From NCBI GenBank assembly GCA_029207755.1, contig JARCOQ010000006.1, positions 26,246,022 to 26,310,021 on the forward strand: 64,000 nucleotides of DNA. The letters run 5' to 3'. The DNA comes from Chamaea fasciata. Lineage: Eukaryota > Chordata > Aves > Passeriformes > Sylviidae. The notes under the pieces were generated by a model that saw nothing but the letters and a program-made list of their open reading frames with translations, was not told the origin of the DNA and searched no databases. Position numbers and translations under genes: made by a program. This document shows positions 49,241-60,635 of the stretch, piece by piece (position 1 is the first letter of the stretch; each line of letters starts with the position of its first letter).

Positions 49241-52012
49241 TGTCCAGATAATGAGTTATTCACTTAGGTACTTGCTGTAATTCAGCTGAAAAAACCCGAA
49301 CATAATGTCCACCCTTGCTTATTAGAAAAGAAGACTGAAAATTTAGCAAAACCATCTTTAAGTTAAAAAAAAATTTGTTTGTATTGGCTGTGTGGTTTCT
49401 GTACTTATCTAACTAGAAACAGAAATATTTGAGATCAGACACTTGGCTCCTTGTTCAGCTATTGCTCTACTGAACCCAGTGCTGGTGGGGTGGGTTACCC
49501 CATTTGCCTTCTGCTTTTGATTCCCAGCTCTTTGGAGCAGGTCTGTTTGTGTGAACAGGCATATGGAAAGGATCTGCACTCAGAATGGGTGGCTATTCAA
49601 GATGAATCTGAACAAGCGTTGACTCATCAAGAATGTAGGTCTCAGCAGGCCCTGCGTCTATGGGATGTTATGTCTTCAGAGGGGAGTTTGGGAGTGAAGA
49701 GGCATTATAATGGAAATGGATGGGGCCTCACTATAATGGTAGAGCTGTGACAGTATCCACTCAGACATTTGTAGAACAGGAGAAGGGTACAGTTTCCTCA
49801 CTCAAGAGTTCATTTCCTATTCTCTCCATGGAGCTGCAAATCTACAAAGGGATGTGATCAATGCAGTGTGAAAAAAACTCCACTGTAATTTATATAGAAT
49901 CAGCCCTTGTTGTGGTAGCAGAGAGGAACACGGTAAACAAAGCTGTAGGGAACACCATAAAACTGCAGCCTTCTTGCAGTAAGCAAATTAATCTGTTTAG
50001 ACCTAATTCTGTGGGGGAGTTTGTGCCATGGAATCTGGATGTATCATAAGGGACCGGATTCTCTATAGTGGCAGGCACTCAGCAGCAGTGCAGGATGTAT
50101 ACTATTAATTATTTTATCACAAAGATAATTTTGATTTTCAGCAACTCTTTCATAGCTGGAATTATGTGTAAAATTATAGGAAATATGTCTCCTTGTAATT
50201 ATACTTCTATAAATATACTTCTATAAATAACTGATATTACTGCATTGAGAAAATTCCTTCTGGCATTTTCCATTACCTCACTGTACCCTCTGCACCACAG
50301 CCAGACACCTTGGCTACCCAAGGACAAAAGTGTGGTTTGTTTAAAGATGTGCTTGTGCCCCATTTTTTCAGGGCATCATAATGGTTAGGTTTACTGCACA
50401 TGGCAGCAGAGATGCTTTTTTCCAAGCGATAGTTTATAGCAGGTTTTCCCTGACTCACAGCAACTTGAAAGAAACTTTCCAAAATCCCAGAAATGGTAAA
50501 ATTCTAATGAAGTGTTACATACAGGCTTTTGAAAACCAGTGAATTGTTAACAGAAAGTCCTTTTGTCTTGTGAGGGAAATGTTAGTGTATCAAATCTAGG
50601 ATATTTTGTATAAGGTGAAGACCTTGCCTTGGTCAATTTCAAGGCTTAAATCGTGGGTTGGCCTGAAAGAATGAAAAACCTGAAACAAAATGAGTGACAA
50701 AATGCTGTACCGTACTAACTAAAAGCAAAACTACTGTATTGTATCCTCAACAAAATGGACACCCCCCTTCCCTGCCCCCATTACTCTAAATTATTATGAA
50801 ATGACTTTTTGTAATCTAGGTTTAATTTTTATCTGGTTTTAAAAATCAAACTTACACAAAGCAAGGGAACGAGGAAAGAAAATTATCCAGGGGGTTGCAT
50901 TAAGATTTGCATGAGCCTGTGAAGGGTCCAGATTCACTGTTAAAATAACTAAGGTTAATAATCAACACTGAGGTAATGTGAAGTTGGTAAGATTGGATTG
51001 GAGAAAAAACTACCGACTTTCTCCTCTTTGCCTTTATTTTGTAACTCAGAAAACCTGGCAGCTGGGATATTTCCTAAATAGTTGCTAGTATTACTAAATC
51101 TCACTGTAGAATGACTGCAGGTTTATGCCAGAACCTGGTGACTCTTTTCTTGTTCAGACAGGCAGCTGGTGCGCAGTTTTGTACTCATCTAATCTCTCAA
51201 TATACTGGATACAAGCATACAGATACATTTTGTTCCCAGAATAATTTTTGAAGAGGTTTCAAAATCATTCAAGTATAATCCTTCACCACTGATATTCCCA
51301 CTAGCCTACCATCTAACTACCTCTTTTCTACACATACAACATTTAGTAAGTAAGCACAAAGAACTCCGCTGACTTTCCCTTCTTGTTCCAGCACAAGGGC
51401 AGGGAACTCACCACCACCATACTGTAACATTTAAGATAATTTTCAGTTGATATTGAAACACCAAGAGACAAAAATAAGTGCATGTAAAGTGTCATAAAAT
51501 CATACCTTAAAGGCTTTTTGTTGCTAGAAAATAGGTCAATTTGTGCTATTTTTAAGGATGCTTGTGACCTTTCTGGTAACTATCCTGTTGGTTTGGTGAT
51601 ATTAAAATTATGGTTCTATTTAAAAAATAACACCTGGGTGCATTTGCTGTTAGAATACCTAGATGGAGGACAAAAACCTTAATGAACTCCTAATTGAGTG
51701 AAATACAGCTGGCTCACATTTTTTGTTGCTGCTGATCAACTGCTCTGGTTTAGCAGCCCCTACAGCTGCATGCAAATTCAGGATACCAGAAGCCCTTGTC
51801 AAGAATCCTGCCAATTCATTCTGACTACCTGCAATTCTTGTACCTTTTCTCTGTTCCTAATTTAAATTTGCAGTGCTTGTGAATGGTATCAGATTGTCAG
51901 CACTAGGGAAAATAACCTTTCCTTTTGTTCCTAGAACTAGTACAATGTGAGCTTTCTCATCTGGTGACACAGGATGACTGGGATGAAGAGGAAGGAAATA
52001 GTCCCATTTTTC

Positions 52013-52016
<4 letters not shown>

Positions 52017-52054
<38 letters not shown>
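52017..52054. repeat. 38-nt T homopolymer
   Basis: An uninterrupted T run, 235 bp left of the ERVL-like LTR. It could be a simple repeat or the tail of a minus-strand retroposed sequence, but no source was recognised to its right. Confidence 0.95.
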
Positions 52055-52057
<3 letters not shown>

Positions 52058-52288
52058 GACAGTGCTGGATGACTAAATTGCTTCCATCACAGAGCAAAGG
52101 TTCAGCGTAATATATCCCACAGTACATCTGGACTACCTTACTCAACTGTTAAAGAGTAATTAATTTCTTATAGAATTGTCCTCATATTAATAATGTAATC
52201 AAGATCAGAGTGGCCAAAAAAGTATGTTCCGAAGTACTTGCTGTTAATCAAATTCCATAAATCTGTTATCAAGGTTTCTTTGTTTTAC

Positions 52289-52813
52289 TGTCACAGCCTA
52301 ACCTCAGCTGTCAACTAAATACCACACAGCCCCTAATTCACATCCCCCCATCTCTGGTAAGCTTTGTAGGTTAAGAATGGTTAAATAATTGAAACAAAAT
52401 AATGTAATAATACAAAAATCAGAGAGAAAGGGAGAAAGGAATAAACCCCAGAAGAAACAACTGATGCACGGTACAATTTCTCACCCCTTGAGACGCCCAG
52501 CCTATCCCTGAGCAGTGACCAGCAGCTCCCAGCCAGCTCCAGGCAGTTTGTATCCTGAGCATGACATTCTGTGCTATGGAATATCCCTTCGGCTAGTTCT
52601 GGTCAGATGTTCTGGGCATGTTCCCTCTGGCTTCTTGTGCACCTGCTCACTGGCAGAAATGGGAAACTGGGAAGTTCTTGACTTAGAGTAAGCCCTGTCC
52701 AGTAGCAACCAAAATATCAGTGTATTATTAACATGACTCATACTGAATCCAAAACGCTGCCCTGTACCTGTTGCTAAGAAGAAAATGAACTCTATCTCAG
52801 ACAAACCAAGACA
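52289..52813 (-). mobile_element. 3' LTR of the ERVL-like element
   Basis: This 525-bp LTR is bounded by TG...CA, reading on the minus strand from TGTCTTGGTTTGTC to GGTTAGGCTGTGACA. The U3 half aligns with the right LTR over about 260 bp. The purine-rich tract adjoins it at 52,814-52,830, as expected for a 3' LTR. Confidence 0.85.
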
Positions 52814-53249
52814 GTATCCACCCCTTATTCCATATCATTTACATCATGCTAGGTCCGGTGCTTTCCAATGCACCATTAACTATCCTATATTTTGATAGAT
52901 GCATATGCAACTATCATTCCTTCAGTCTGTTGACAATGTCTGTAAAAGTCTGCTGAGTTCATTTAGTTTGTGACCTGGAGCTCCATCCATCATAGGAGTC
53001 TGTGGTGTGTCGTTTTGGACTGTTGCATGGTAAAGCCAGTTCTGATTCTGTCACTGCTGCACTTACCCAGTTTTATTAAAGTTTAGTCTTTATTAACATG
53101 ATGATCAAAAGGAAGTCAGGTTCTTACCCTCAAATCTGGAGTGATGGATACAGGGACCTAATATGGTGATGGGCATAAATCTACCATGGAAATTATAATA
53201 TGCCACACAATACGGCAAATAACATCATACATTTTAATTCACTGATCTT

Positions 53250-54200
53250 TATTGCCCAGAATCAAATCCCCCTTGAGGCGTGTACTGGACTGCTCCATCC
53301 TCCTGCATTACCCACCAAGTGCACACAGGTCCTTGAAGAGGAAGCAATCCCATAGACAGGTTTGCCTTTGCCTAAGGAAGAAATAACCCGAACTGTTTTC
53401 CCAAGCATACTTTTAATGTGCACTGCAGGAATTCTACCCCCTTCTACAGTACATAACAGTCTTGTTTAAGCAGGGCCAGCCTGATTGGCAGATGCCCTAG
53501 TGTTGACTAAGGAGGTGGCCTTTGCTAAATGTGTATCCCAGTGTTTGAAGGTCCCACCACCCACAGCTCTCAGTGCAGTGTTTAACAATCCATTGTATTC
53601 TTCCATCTTCCTAGAGGCTGGCTCATGGTAGGGAATGTGATATACCCACTCAATGCCGCAGTCTGTGGACCAAGTGTCTGTAATGTTGTTTCAAAAATGA
53701 GTCCCAGTGTCTGAAAATTCTCTCTGTGGTATCATGTCTCCTTAAGGCTTGCCTTTCAAGGCCCAGGAGAGTATTTCAAGCAGTAGCATGGGACATGGGG
53801 TATATTTCCAGCCATCCACTGGCTCCTTCCACCATTGCAAGCACATGGTGCTTGCCTTGGTGGGTTTGTGGGAGTGTGATTTAGTCAGTCTGCCAGGCCT
53901 CCCCATATTTATATTTCAGCCATCTTCCTCCTTACCAGAGAGACTTTAATCACTTGGCTTTCTTAATTGCAATGCATGCTTCATGTTCATAGATAATCTC
54001 TGTGATTGTGTTCTTGGTCAAGTGCACCCATTGGTCATGAAACCATCTGTATGTTGCATGTCTTGATGGCACAGGGTGTCATGGACCCACTGAGCTAGAA
54101 ACCTCTCACTCTTATTTTACCATTGCAAATCCACCCGAGCCAATTCAGTCTTAGCAACCTGATCCACATGTTGGTTATTCTGTTGTTCTTCAGTGATCTG
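53250..54200 (-). pseudogene. pol integrase-like remnant of the ERVL-like element
   Basis: The minus strand can be read piecewise as retroviral integrase, but with numerous stop codons and frame changes. No functional protein is possible. Limits are approximate. Confidence 0.55.
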
Positions 54201-54220
54201 ACCCTTGGGTACAGGCGTCT

Positions 54221-54500
54221 CTATCTACAGGCTGTACCTTCACAACCAAATTGTCCATCCGGGCCACAATACAGTAGCCCAGATGGTTTTACCTCTGCAC
54301 TGCCAATTATTCTGCTTCCATTGCTGCAACCACCCCCACAGGGCATCTGCCACCATTCGTGAATCAGTATAGAGGTGAAGTATTGGCCATTTTTCTTTTT
54401 CAGCAATGTTTGAACCCAGCTGGATGGGTTTGACCTCTGCAAACTGACATACCTTGTCCTTCAGCAGTTTCCACATCTTGACATAATGGATTTCGCACAA
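54221..54500 (-). pseudogene. pol RNase H-like remnant of the ERVL-like element
   Basis: A short open frame contains an RNase H-type stretch, LYTDSRMVADALWGWLQQW, whose TDS holds a conserved RNase H Asp. It is preceded by a WPILHL strand. The upstream RT is missing, so this is a broken fragment. Confidence 0.8.
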
Positions 54501-54567
54501 TTTTCTTCCACCTGTGATGCTTTCCTACAGCATGATTAAACAAAGCATATTGCTTCTCATATACCAG

Positions 54568-54835
54568 TTTACATACCAAGCACAACATTTTATGGTGTAG
54601 GACATCCCTTTGGCCAGTTTGGGTCAGCTGTCCTGGACGTACTCCATCACAGCTTCTTGTCTACCTGCTCACCGGAAAAGCATGGGAAACTGGAAAGTCC
54701 TTGAGCCGGAATGTGCACTACTAAGCAACAAAATATCAGTGTGTCATCAAGATTATTCTCGTACTGAATTCAAAACACAGCTCTGTACCAGCTACTGAGA
54801 AGAAAATGAACTATATGTCAGCTGAAACCAGGACA
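54568..54835 (-). mobile_element. partial 5' LTR (U3 part) of the ERVL-like element
   Basis: Starting from the right edge (minus strand TGTCCTGGTTTCAGC), about 268 bp align with the left LTR. Similarity then stops and pol sequence begins, so the R/U5 part was lost in the same deletion that removed gag and RT. Confidence 0.8.
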
Positions 54836-54958
54836 CTCTGCCTAGAAGAGGGAGTGGTTTTGGCAACTCCTGCTGATGTAATTACTCTAATTCAGATCTA
54901 AAACATTGCTCATGTAAAGGAAACAAGTTTCCTGCACCTCGTCACATGAAACAAATTA

Positions 54959-55015
54959 TCTCCTGAAACAATTCTCTCCTGAAACAATTTCTCACCTCCT
55001 CACATGAAACAAAGC
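54959..55015. repeat. degenerate tandem repeat of CTCCTGAAACAATT
   Basis: Three to four imperfect copies of a CTCC(T)GAAACAA-type unit, with spacers, run through this stretch. Confidence 0.8.
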
Positions 55016-55444
55016 TTCTCCTTAGCTGGCAAGCACTCTCCTGCGCCCCCACATCTCCTTGCCCAGAGTCGTCTCTGGGTTTTCTCCCCCAGTCCTGGCC
55101 TTTTAACATAATACTTCACCTCCATCTACATCTTCCCAGCATGCCTGCAGCAGAGAAGGCAAAGTGAACAGAAGGTTGGGGTAAATTATTTTATCTGCAA
55201 AATATTAGTTTTGTGCCTCTGACATGTCTTCTTCCTGCTACCCACCATCATCTCTCCTCTCCACCAGGTGAGCCTGGGAAATCAGAGTCCAGCTGCTCAA
55301 GGTACAAAACACTTAGAAAATAAGCAGAGTAATACAGACCCACACAAATTTTAAAAAACCCATGTACCCAGTGCAGTATTTACAAGCCAGTTGTAAATAA
55401 TTTTATTATTTACTGATTCAATTGCACATTTTTCACATAGGTTC

Positions 55445-55499
55445 ACTCAACAAATAAATGTTTCTGTTCAATACTCAACAAAGAAATGTTTCTGTTTAA
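55445..55499. repeat. 28-bp tandem duplication, two copies
   Basis: A block beginning ACTCAACAAATAAATG and ending TTTCTGTTCA recurs at 55,473 with few changes. Confidence 0.9.
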
Positions 55500-58400
55500 A
55501 TCTATTGTCAAGGTGAAGCAAAAGCATATATTGCAAAATCACTTCTGTAAACACTAGAAAGTGATTTTTGCTGTTATTTATGGACTTTGGATCAGAAATC
55601 CTCTGTGTTGTATGTGTTCTCCAATGAACAATGCTGTGTAATTAGGCCCTGATGTTTCAGCAGAAAAATGCTTTCTAGCCTGCTGCCAGACCAGCACGCT
55701 CCCTGCTGCACCTGCACAAATCTTCCTGATAAGGCTGCTCCAATTGGCACCTGAAGGAATGTGGTGTAGATCAGCAGCAAGTCGCCAGTACAGTGGTTCC
55801 ACTGTATCCCCAGTTAAGCTGTAACTGATATATAAACAGGAAAAAAAGCTGACTTTTTGTTTGTAACAAGCAGTGCATAGAGTTAGAGAGGATTAGATTT
55901 GTATTTTGAAAAGAGCAAATTTCAGTAGCTTTCAGACACTTGGATTTGGTTCAGATCCTGTAACAATGGAAAAGGTTTGCAAATCTAAGCCTTAGATCTT
56001 AGACTTACTAGATTTTTTCTCTATAACCTGCATTTCTTCTCATAGATAGGACCAAATGAATAGTTTCCCCCTTTACTAAATGTAAGCAACAATTATAACC
56101 ATTCTTCCAAAAGTCATGTATTTTTTCTAGCACTTTCTTTTGAGTAGGGGTTGAAATTATTTGTCATACATTAACACTTAAATGATCAGTTAGGATCCAA
56201 GCCACATTTTACTGACTGCTGCACACAGTTGTCATGCTCAGGCAGTCTGCATTTTGGTAAGCTATTGAAATGAAATGTACTAATAGGAGGAGAAAAATAT
56301 TCGCCCACCCAAATACAGGTCACTGCAGAATCATAGAGACCAATAGTTTGGCAATAGGATTCAGAGGGTCTGAATCACTATTTTATGGCCTGATGCTCTT
56401 CACACTCCGTTATATCCTGGATCTTCATCAAATGTAACAGGTGATGGACCAGGGCCTAAAAGGGTAACTTGTATCCATGGCTCCCTCCATTTATACAACT
56501 GGCTGATCAAGATAGATATTACAACGAAGACCAGATTAATCCTTGAGGTTATTTTTCACAGATATCCCTTGTACTTTTAGCTGAATTGTTGTCAAGAAAT
56601 CAGAAGAGACAAAGGGCTAGAATGGGCCTGGGTGACTGATTTTACAGCTTTGGCATGGTGTGACTCTGTTAACAGGTTTTGTGCCATATAATGCTCATTT
56701 CTTCTATGCCCTGCAGTGATAGAAAGTATGCAGAACAGACTGAGACATATTGCCATGGCAAAAACCTATGCGTAAGAGTCTTTATAAAATCACAGCCTAT
56801 AAATTGCTTTTTCCCTTTCTGATATCTGAAAACCAGATAAGCTCCTACTGAAAAGCTTTCAAATATCCTTCTGCTTCAGCTCTCCAAATAATAGACCACT
56901 GGGACAGTGTTGCTGTCAATAGATCACATCTCTCAGCTACTTGAAGAGCTTTCCTGACTATAGAGGTTTCCCTGACTCAAGTCCAGACCTGTGATAATGC
57001 AGCCCCTTTTGGAGCCGCTTTTACTGAGATATCTGAGTAGTTTTGGATTTTTGAGTCTATTTATATTCTCTGTGATAAAGTTACTCAGTTATGGCAGCAA
57101 GGCAACCAGACTAGAATCTCAGAAACCAAAGATTACCCAGACATGCCTCACCTTGTTTATGTTTCACTAATGGTATGGATGCATTTTTGCCTTTTCTTTT
57201 CAGGGGGGAGAGAGGAGGATACGTGGGGAGCATGTTTTATTTTGCTTATATTCCTAGATACCCTGATCTATCACACTCTGAGATTTCAAATCACAACCTG
57301 AGTTAAATCCCCCTCCATTTTTAGCTTTGTTGTTAGTCCCTGAAGTATCATTTGATGTGTTTTGCAATGATTTAATTTTTATCCATCATCCAAGGTGAGA
57401 ATATAGTTTTCAGAATGCTATTTACAGGATTTTTCAAGAGTCATCCTCTGACCTAGGCTGTGTCTCCACCTTGGCAGGATGCCCTTTGGAGTGGGGGAAC
57501 CTATAAAGGAGTCCCACTGTGACACGGCCTCAAGGTCACCATGGCTGTGATCTCAGAACATGCAGCTCTGGATAAATTATAGCCTTACAGACCTTTCATG
57601 TGGCATATACATCACTGCTGCAACAATGGGCTTATAGTGATATTGGCACTTCAGGAGATGGCCATAAATGTGACATAGCATGTGTGCTACATGCCATTTA
57701 TGGTGGCAACAGTTCCCACCAGGGAGGCTGGTGAGACTCTTAGGGTTCTTTTAAAAAGGTTGAGGGAAGGGGGACACAAGCATTGCAACTGAATTTCAGA
57801 TTAACCCCTATCAGATTACTCATAGTTCTCTTACTGAGGGTGTGGGGGTGTATTTGAAGAGTTTTTACAAGACCACATACATCCTACTGCATTATTCATG
57901 GAAAAAAAAAAACCTCACTTACTTTAGCCTGAAAGACATGTAGGAGGAAAACTCAGTTCAGTTTCTTTGCAGCATGAGATTACCTTAAATTCTTACACAG
58001 CCAGTGTGGCTGTTGAGTTAGTGGTGAACCTGTGTGATGTTCACAGGGCATGATGCACTCCTTCCATGTGTGAAACCCTTACACAGGTGTCAGCAGGGTG
58101 ATGCTCATGTCCTTCATTTGTGGAAAAGGTGAAATTAAAAAAACCCCAAGCCTTTACTTCAGGACACAGTGCAACAGAGTGAGCTATGTACCAACCATTC
58201 TAGTTTCTGATATTTGCCATGTTCACATCCTAATACAATCCAACTTCCCCCACTTTTAAAGACTCGCTGCCTTTTTGAGTAGCTCAGAGATGGGAAATGC
58301 AAGGGCAGATCCAGCTCAGAGCTCTGGCTGATTTGTGTCTAGCCCTGAGATGCTGTCAGTTTACAGACGACTACTGCAACTTCCTTTCCTTGACTCCTTT

Positions 58401-60554
58401 CTGGAAGATGGTGTTAGATGAATTTGAGACAAGGCCAGTTTCAAAGTGCAAAAGCTCTGGAATGTTGTTTTCATACATTTCCTTTCCTAAGCCAACAGGA
58501 GTTTGGCTAGAGGAGCTTGATGAAGAAGGTGGGGTACATTCAACAAGTGTTGACTCTGAGTTACCAGTTATATCTTTGCATTGCTAATCAGAAAAAAAGA
58601 AACCCTTCCAATTTATTTATTTTAGTTGCTCTGTTTATTAATTTGTACTTCATCATCTAAATTTGTGCAAAGGAAGGAATTTCTCCTTTTACAATATTAT
58701 TGTTAGTGATAGAATCCTCAGACATCCATCTTCAAAATGCAACATTCATTAATGTAAAAAGAAATGCTTTTAAAATTAAATGGAGATTATTCATACCTGG
58801 TTTTATTTTGCTTTTGGGGTTTAAATTTAGGCAAAGTTAATCTAAACAATACCCTTCAGACAATAAAACCCTGGCAAATAGCTCTTTATATTATGTACTG
58901 TTATCCAAAGACTCAGTGATGTGGCAGTCAATAGATACACATATCTATATCCACTTTCCCTGTAGTTAAATAAACTTCCAAAGAAAATGCTCCATTAGCT
59001 CCTGATCATCAATCTTCATGTAATAATGGAGCTGCTTAAACTCAGATAGGCTTCTCCCTGTCCCCCTCCCAACTACCACCCCATTCTATTAAAATATTTA
59101 CATTGTAATAACTCAGTAGGGTTCGTGTTTTGGGTTTGTTTTTTTTTTTTTTTCTAAATTGAAGGCCTGTAAGTGGGTGAAAGTATTTTAAAGCAGGGTG
59201 AGACTGAAGGGACGTGACATGTTATTGAATTAAAGGCCTTAGAAGGTGAGGGCTGTGCAGTCATAAATTTCAGGAATGCGGATGTAACTCTCTGAATGTG
59301 TATATGAAGTTGACAGAGTTTGACAGCTACCATCTGTGAACAATAATGTATAGAGCAGCAGGGCTACATGATGCAGACTGGAATGTACCTATCAGGCTCT
59401 AAGGACTGTAACAATTTACTACTCATTATCAGCGCCCGTGGTCATGATTAGCTGCAGGGGTTGGAATGAAACTTGGAAATTATGAGAACAAAGTTCCCCT
59501 TGTTAAAGAAGAATAATTAGTTTAATACATATGAGGAGAAAACAGGCAGGAGACTTCCTTCTTTTTCCTGCTCATGAAAACTAAAAAAATGCACAGTGAA
59601 AATGGATAGACTGTTACCTCCTTCTGCATCACTTGAAATATGAGAAAATGGCGATTTTGTTTTCATTCCCTTATGTTCCAGGACTTTCCACAACTCTGCA
59701 ACCTTTGCAGCATAGAATGGTAGTGACATAATTATGTGATAACTGCGTTAATACTACATTCATTTATCAAAGCCGATTTTTTGTGGTCTGTGCTTTAGTG
59801 TGTTCCATCAGAGCATAGCATTGTGGCCAAAATATACCTTTGAAGTGCAGCACCTTACAAGAAAAATCTCTATCCAAAAAAAAAAAAACAAACAAAAAAA
59901 CCCACCACTTTTTTTTCCTGTTTTCTCAGTAGTTTGTATTGCAAACAAATCTGTGTTTTCCCACAGGTTTATATTTTTCTTGGTAGGCACCTTAAAGTAC
60001 AATGCAGCTGGAGCCACAAAGAAATATTGAGAATTCTCATTTCAGGCTGCCCAAATACACTGTGTATTGAGACTGAGAGACATTTTATTGCTTAGCAAAA
60101 ATGCACATGGGTCAGTCCACTGGAAATTGTTTATTTAAGCTGAGAATCTGTCCCAGGAAATCAAGGAAATTATCAGATAAGAAACAGAAAACATACAGTC
60201 CCCACAATGTATATCTCAATGTCCACCATAATATATATTCATTCCCATTCTTTTCCTGCAAACATTTACTTTTCTTACAAAAATAGCATTAATCCTAGTC
60301 TACACACATTAGTCAATAGAGAAGTCCAACAGCAGCTTAAGATTCAACAAGGTGCCTGGATTCCTGGGAAGGGCATTTGACTTTGAAAAACATCCAGCAA
60401 AAACAACACATTGAGAGAAACAGCAGGAAGTCCACTGAGCAAGAACAATATCATCCATCCTCTTTTAACTGAAAGAGAAAGGTTAAGGTTGGTTAAGAAG
60501 AATGTGTGACCAGACAAGAAAAGTATAGTAAGCAGTTCCTGTGATAAATGGTTT

Positions 60555-60635
60555 AAATTTAGTTGTTCCTGCCTGGGCTGGGGGTAGTGAGGTTGGACTA
60601 TGTGACCTTGTTGGGTCCCTTTTACAGATATTTTA
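60555..60635 (+). mobile_element. CR1 3'-end remnant
   Basis: 'gaggttggactatgtgacct' followed by 'ttgttgggtcccttt' matches the CR1 3' UTR end. It is short and 5'-truncated. Confidence 0.65.

Larger units (their letters stand above)
42041..52016. other. intergenic region with no recognised gene
   Basis: About 10 kb of AT-rich sequence. It contains A/C-rich low-complexity tracts (48,345-48,480 and 49,160-49,240), an ATTAA-rich tract at 48,080-48,123 and a weak CR1-like phrase near 48,695-48,730. Open frames here, up to 99 codons, show no domain and no splice context. Confidence 0.7.
52289..54835 (-). mobile_element. decayed ERVL-like endogenous retrovirus, internally deleted
   Basis: Two direct-repeat LTRs flank a short remnant of pol. 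On the minus strand the order is a partial 5' LTR (right), an RNase H-like segment, an integrase-like region with many stops, a purine-rich AAGGGGTGG tract and a complete 3' LTR (left). At about 2.5 kb it is far shorter than a full provirus, and gag, protease and reverse transcriptase are absent. No env was seen. The family is inferred from the LTR type. The copy is old: the LTRs differ at many sites and no target duplication is visible. Confidence 0.85.

Noticed and set aside
56325..56390. Possible reversed CR1 terminus (CAGAATCATAGAGACC)
   Set aside because: Only a few bases match the usual terminus and the following sequence does not.
58297..58587. 96-codon plus-strand frame
   Set aside because: No recognisable domain, no splice or promoter context, and not distinguishable from chance.
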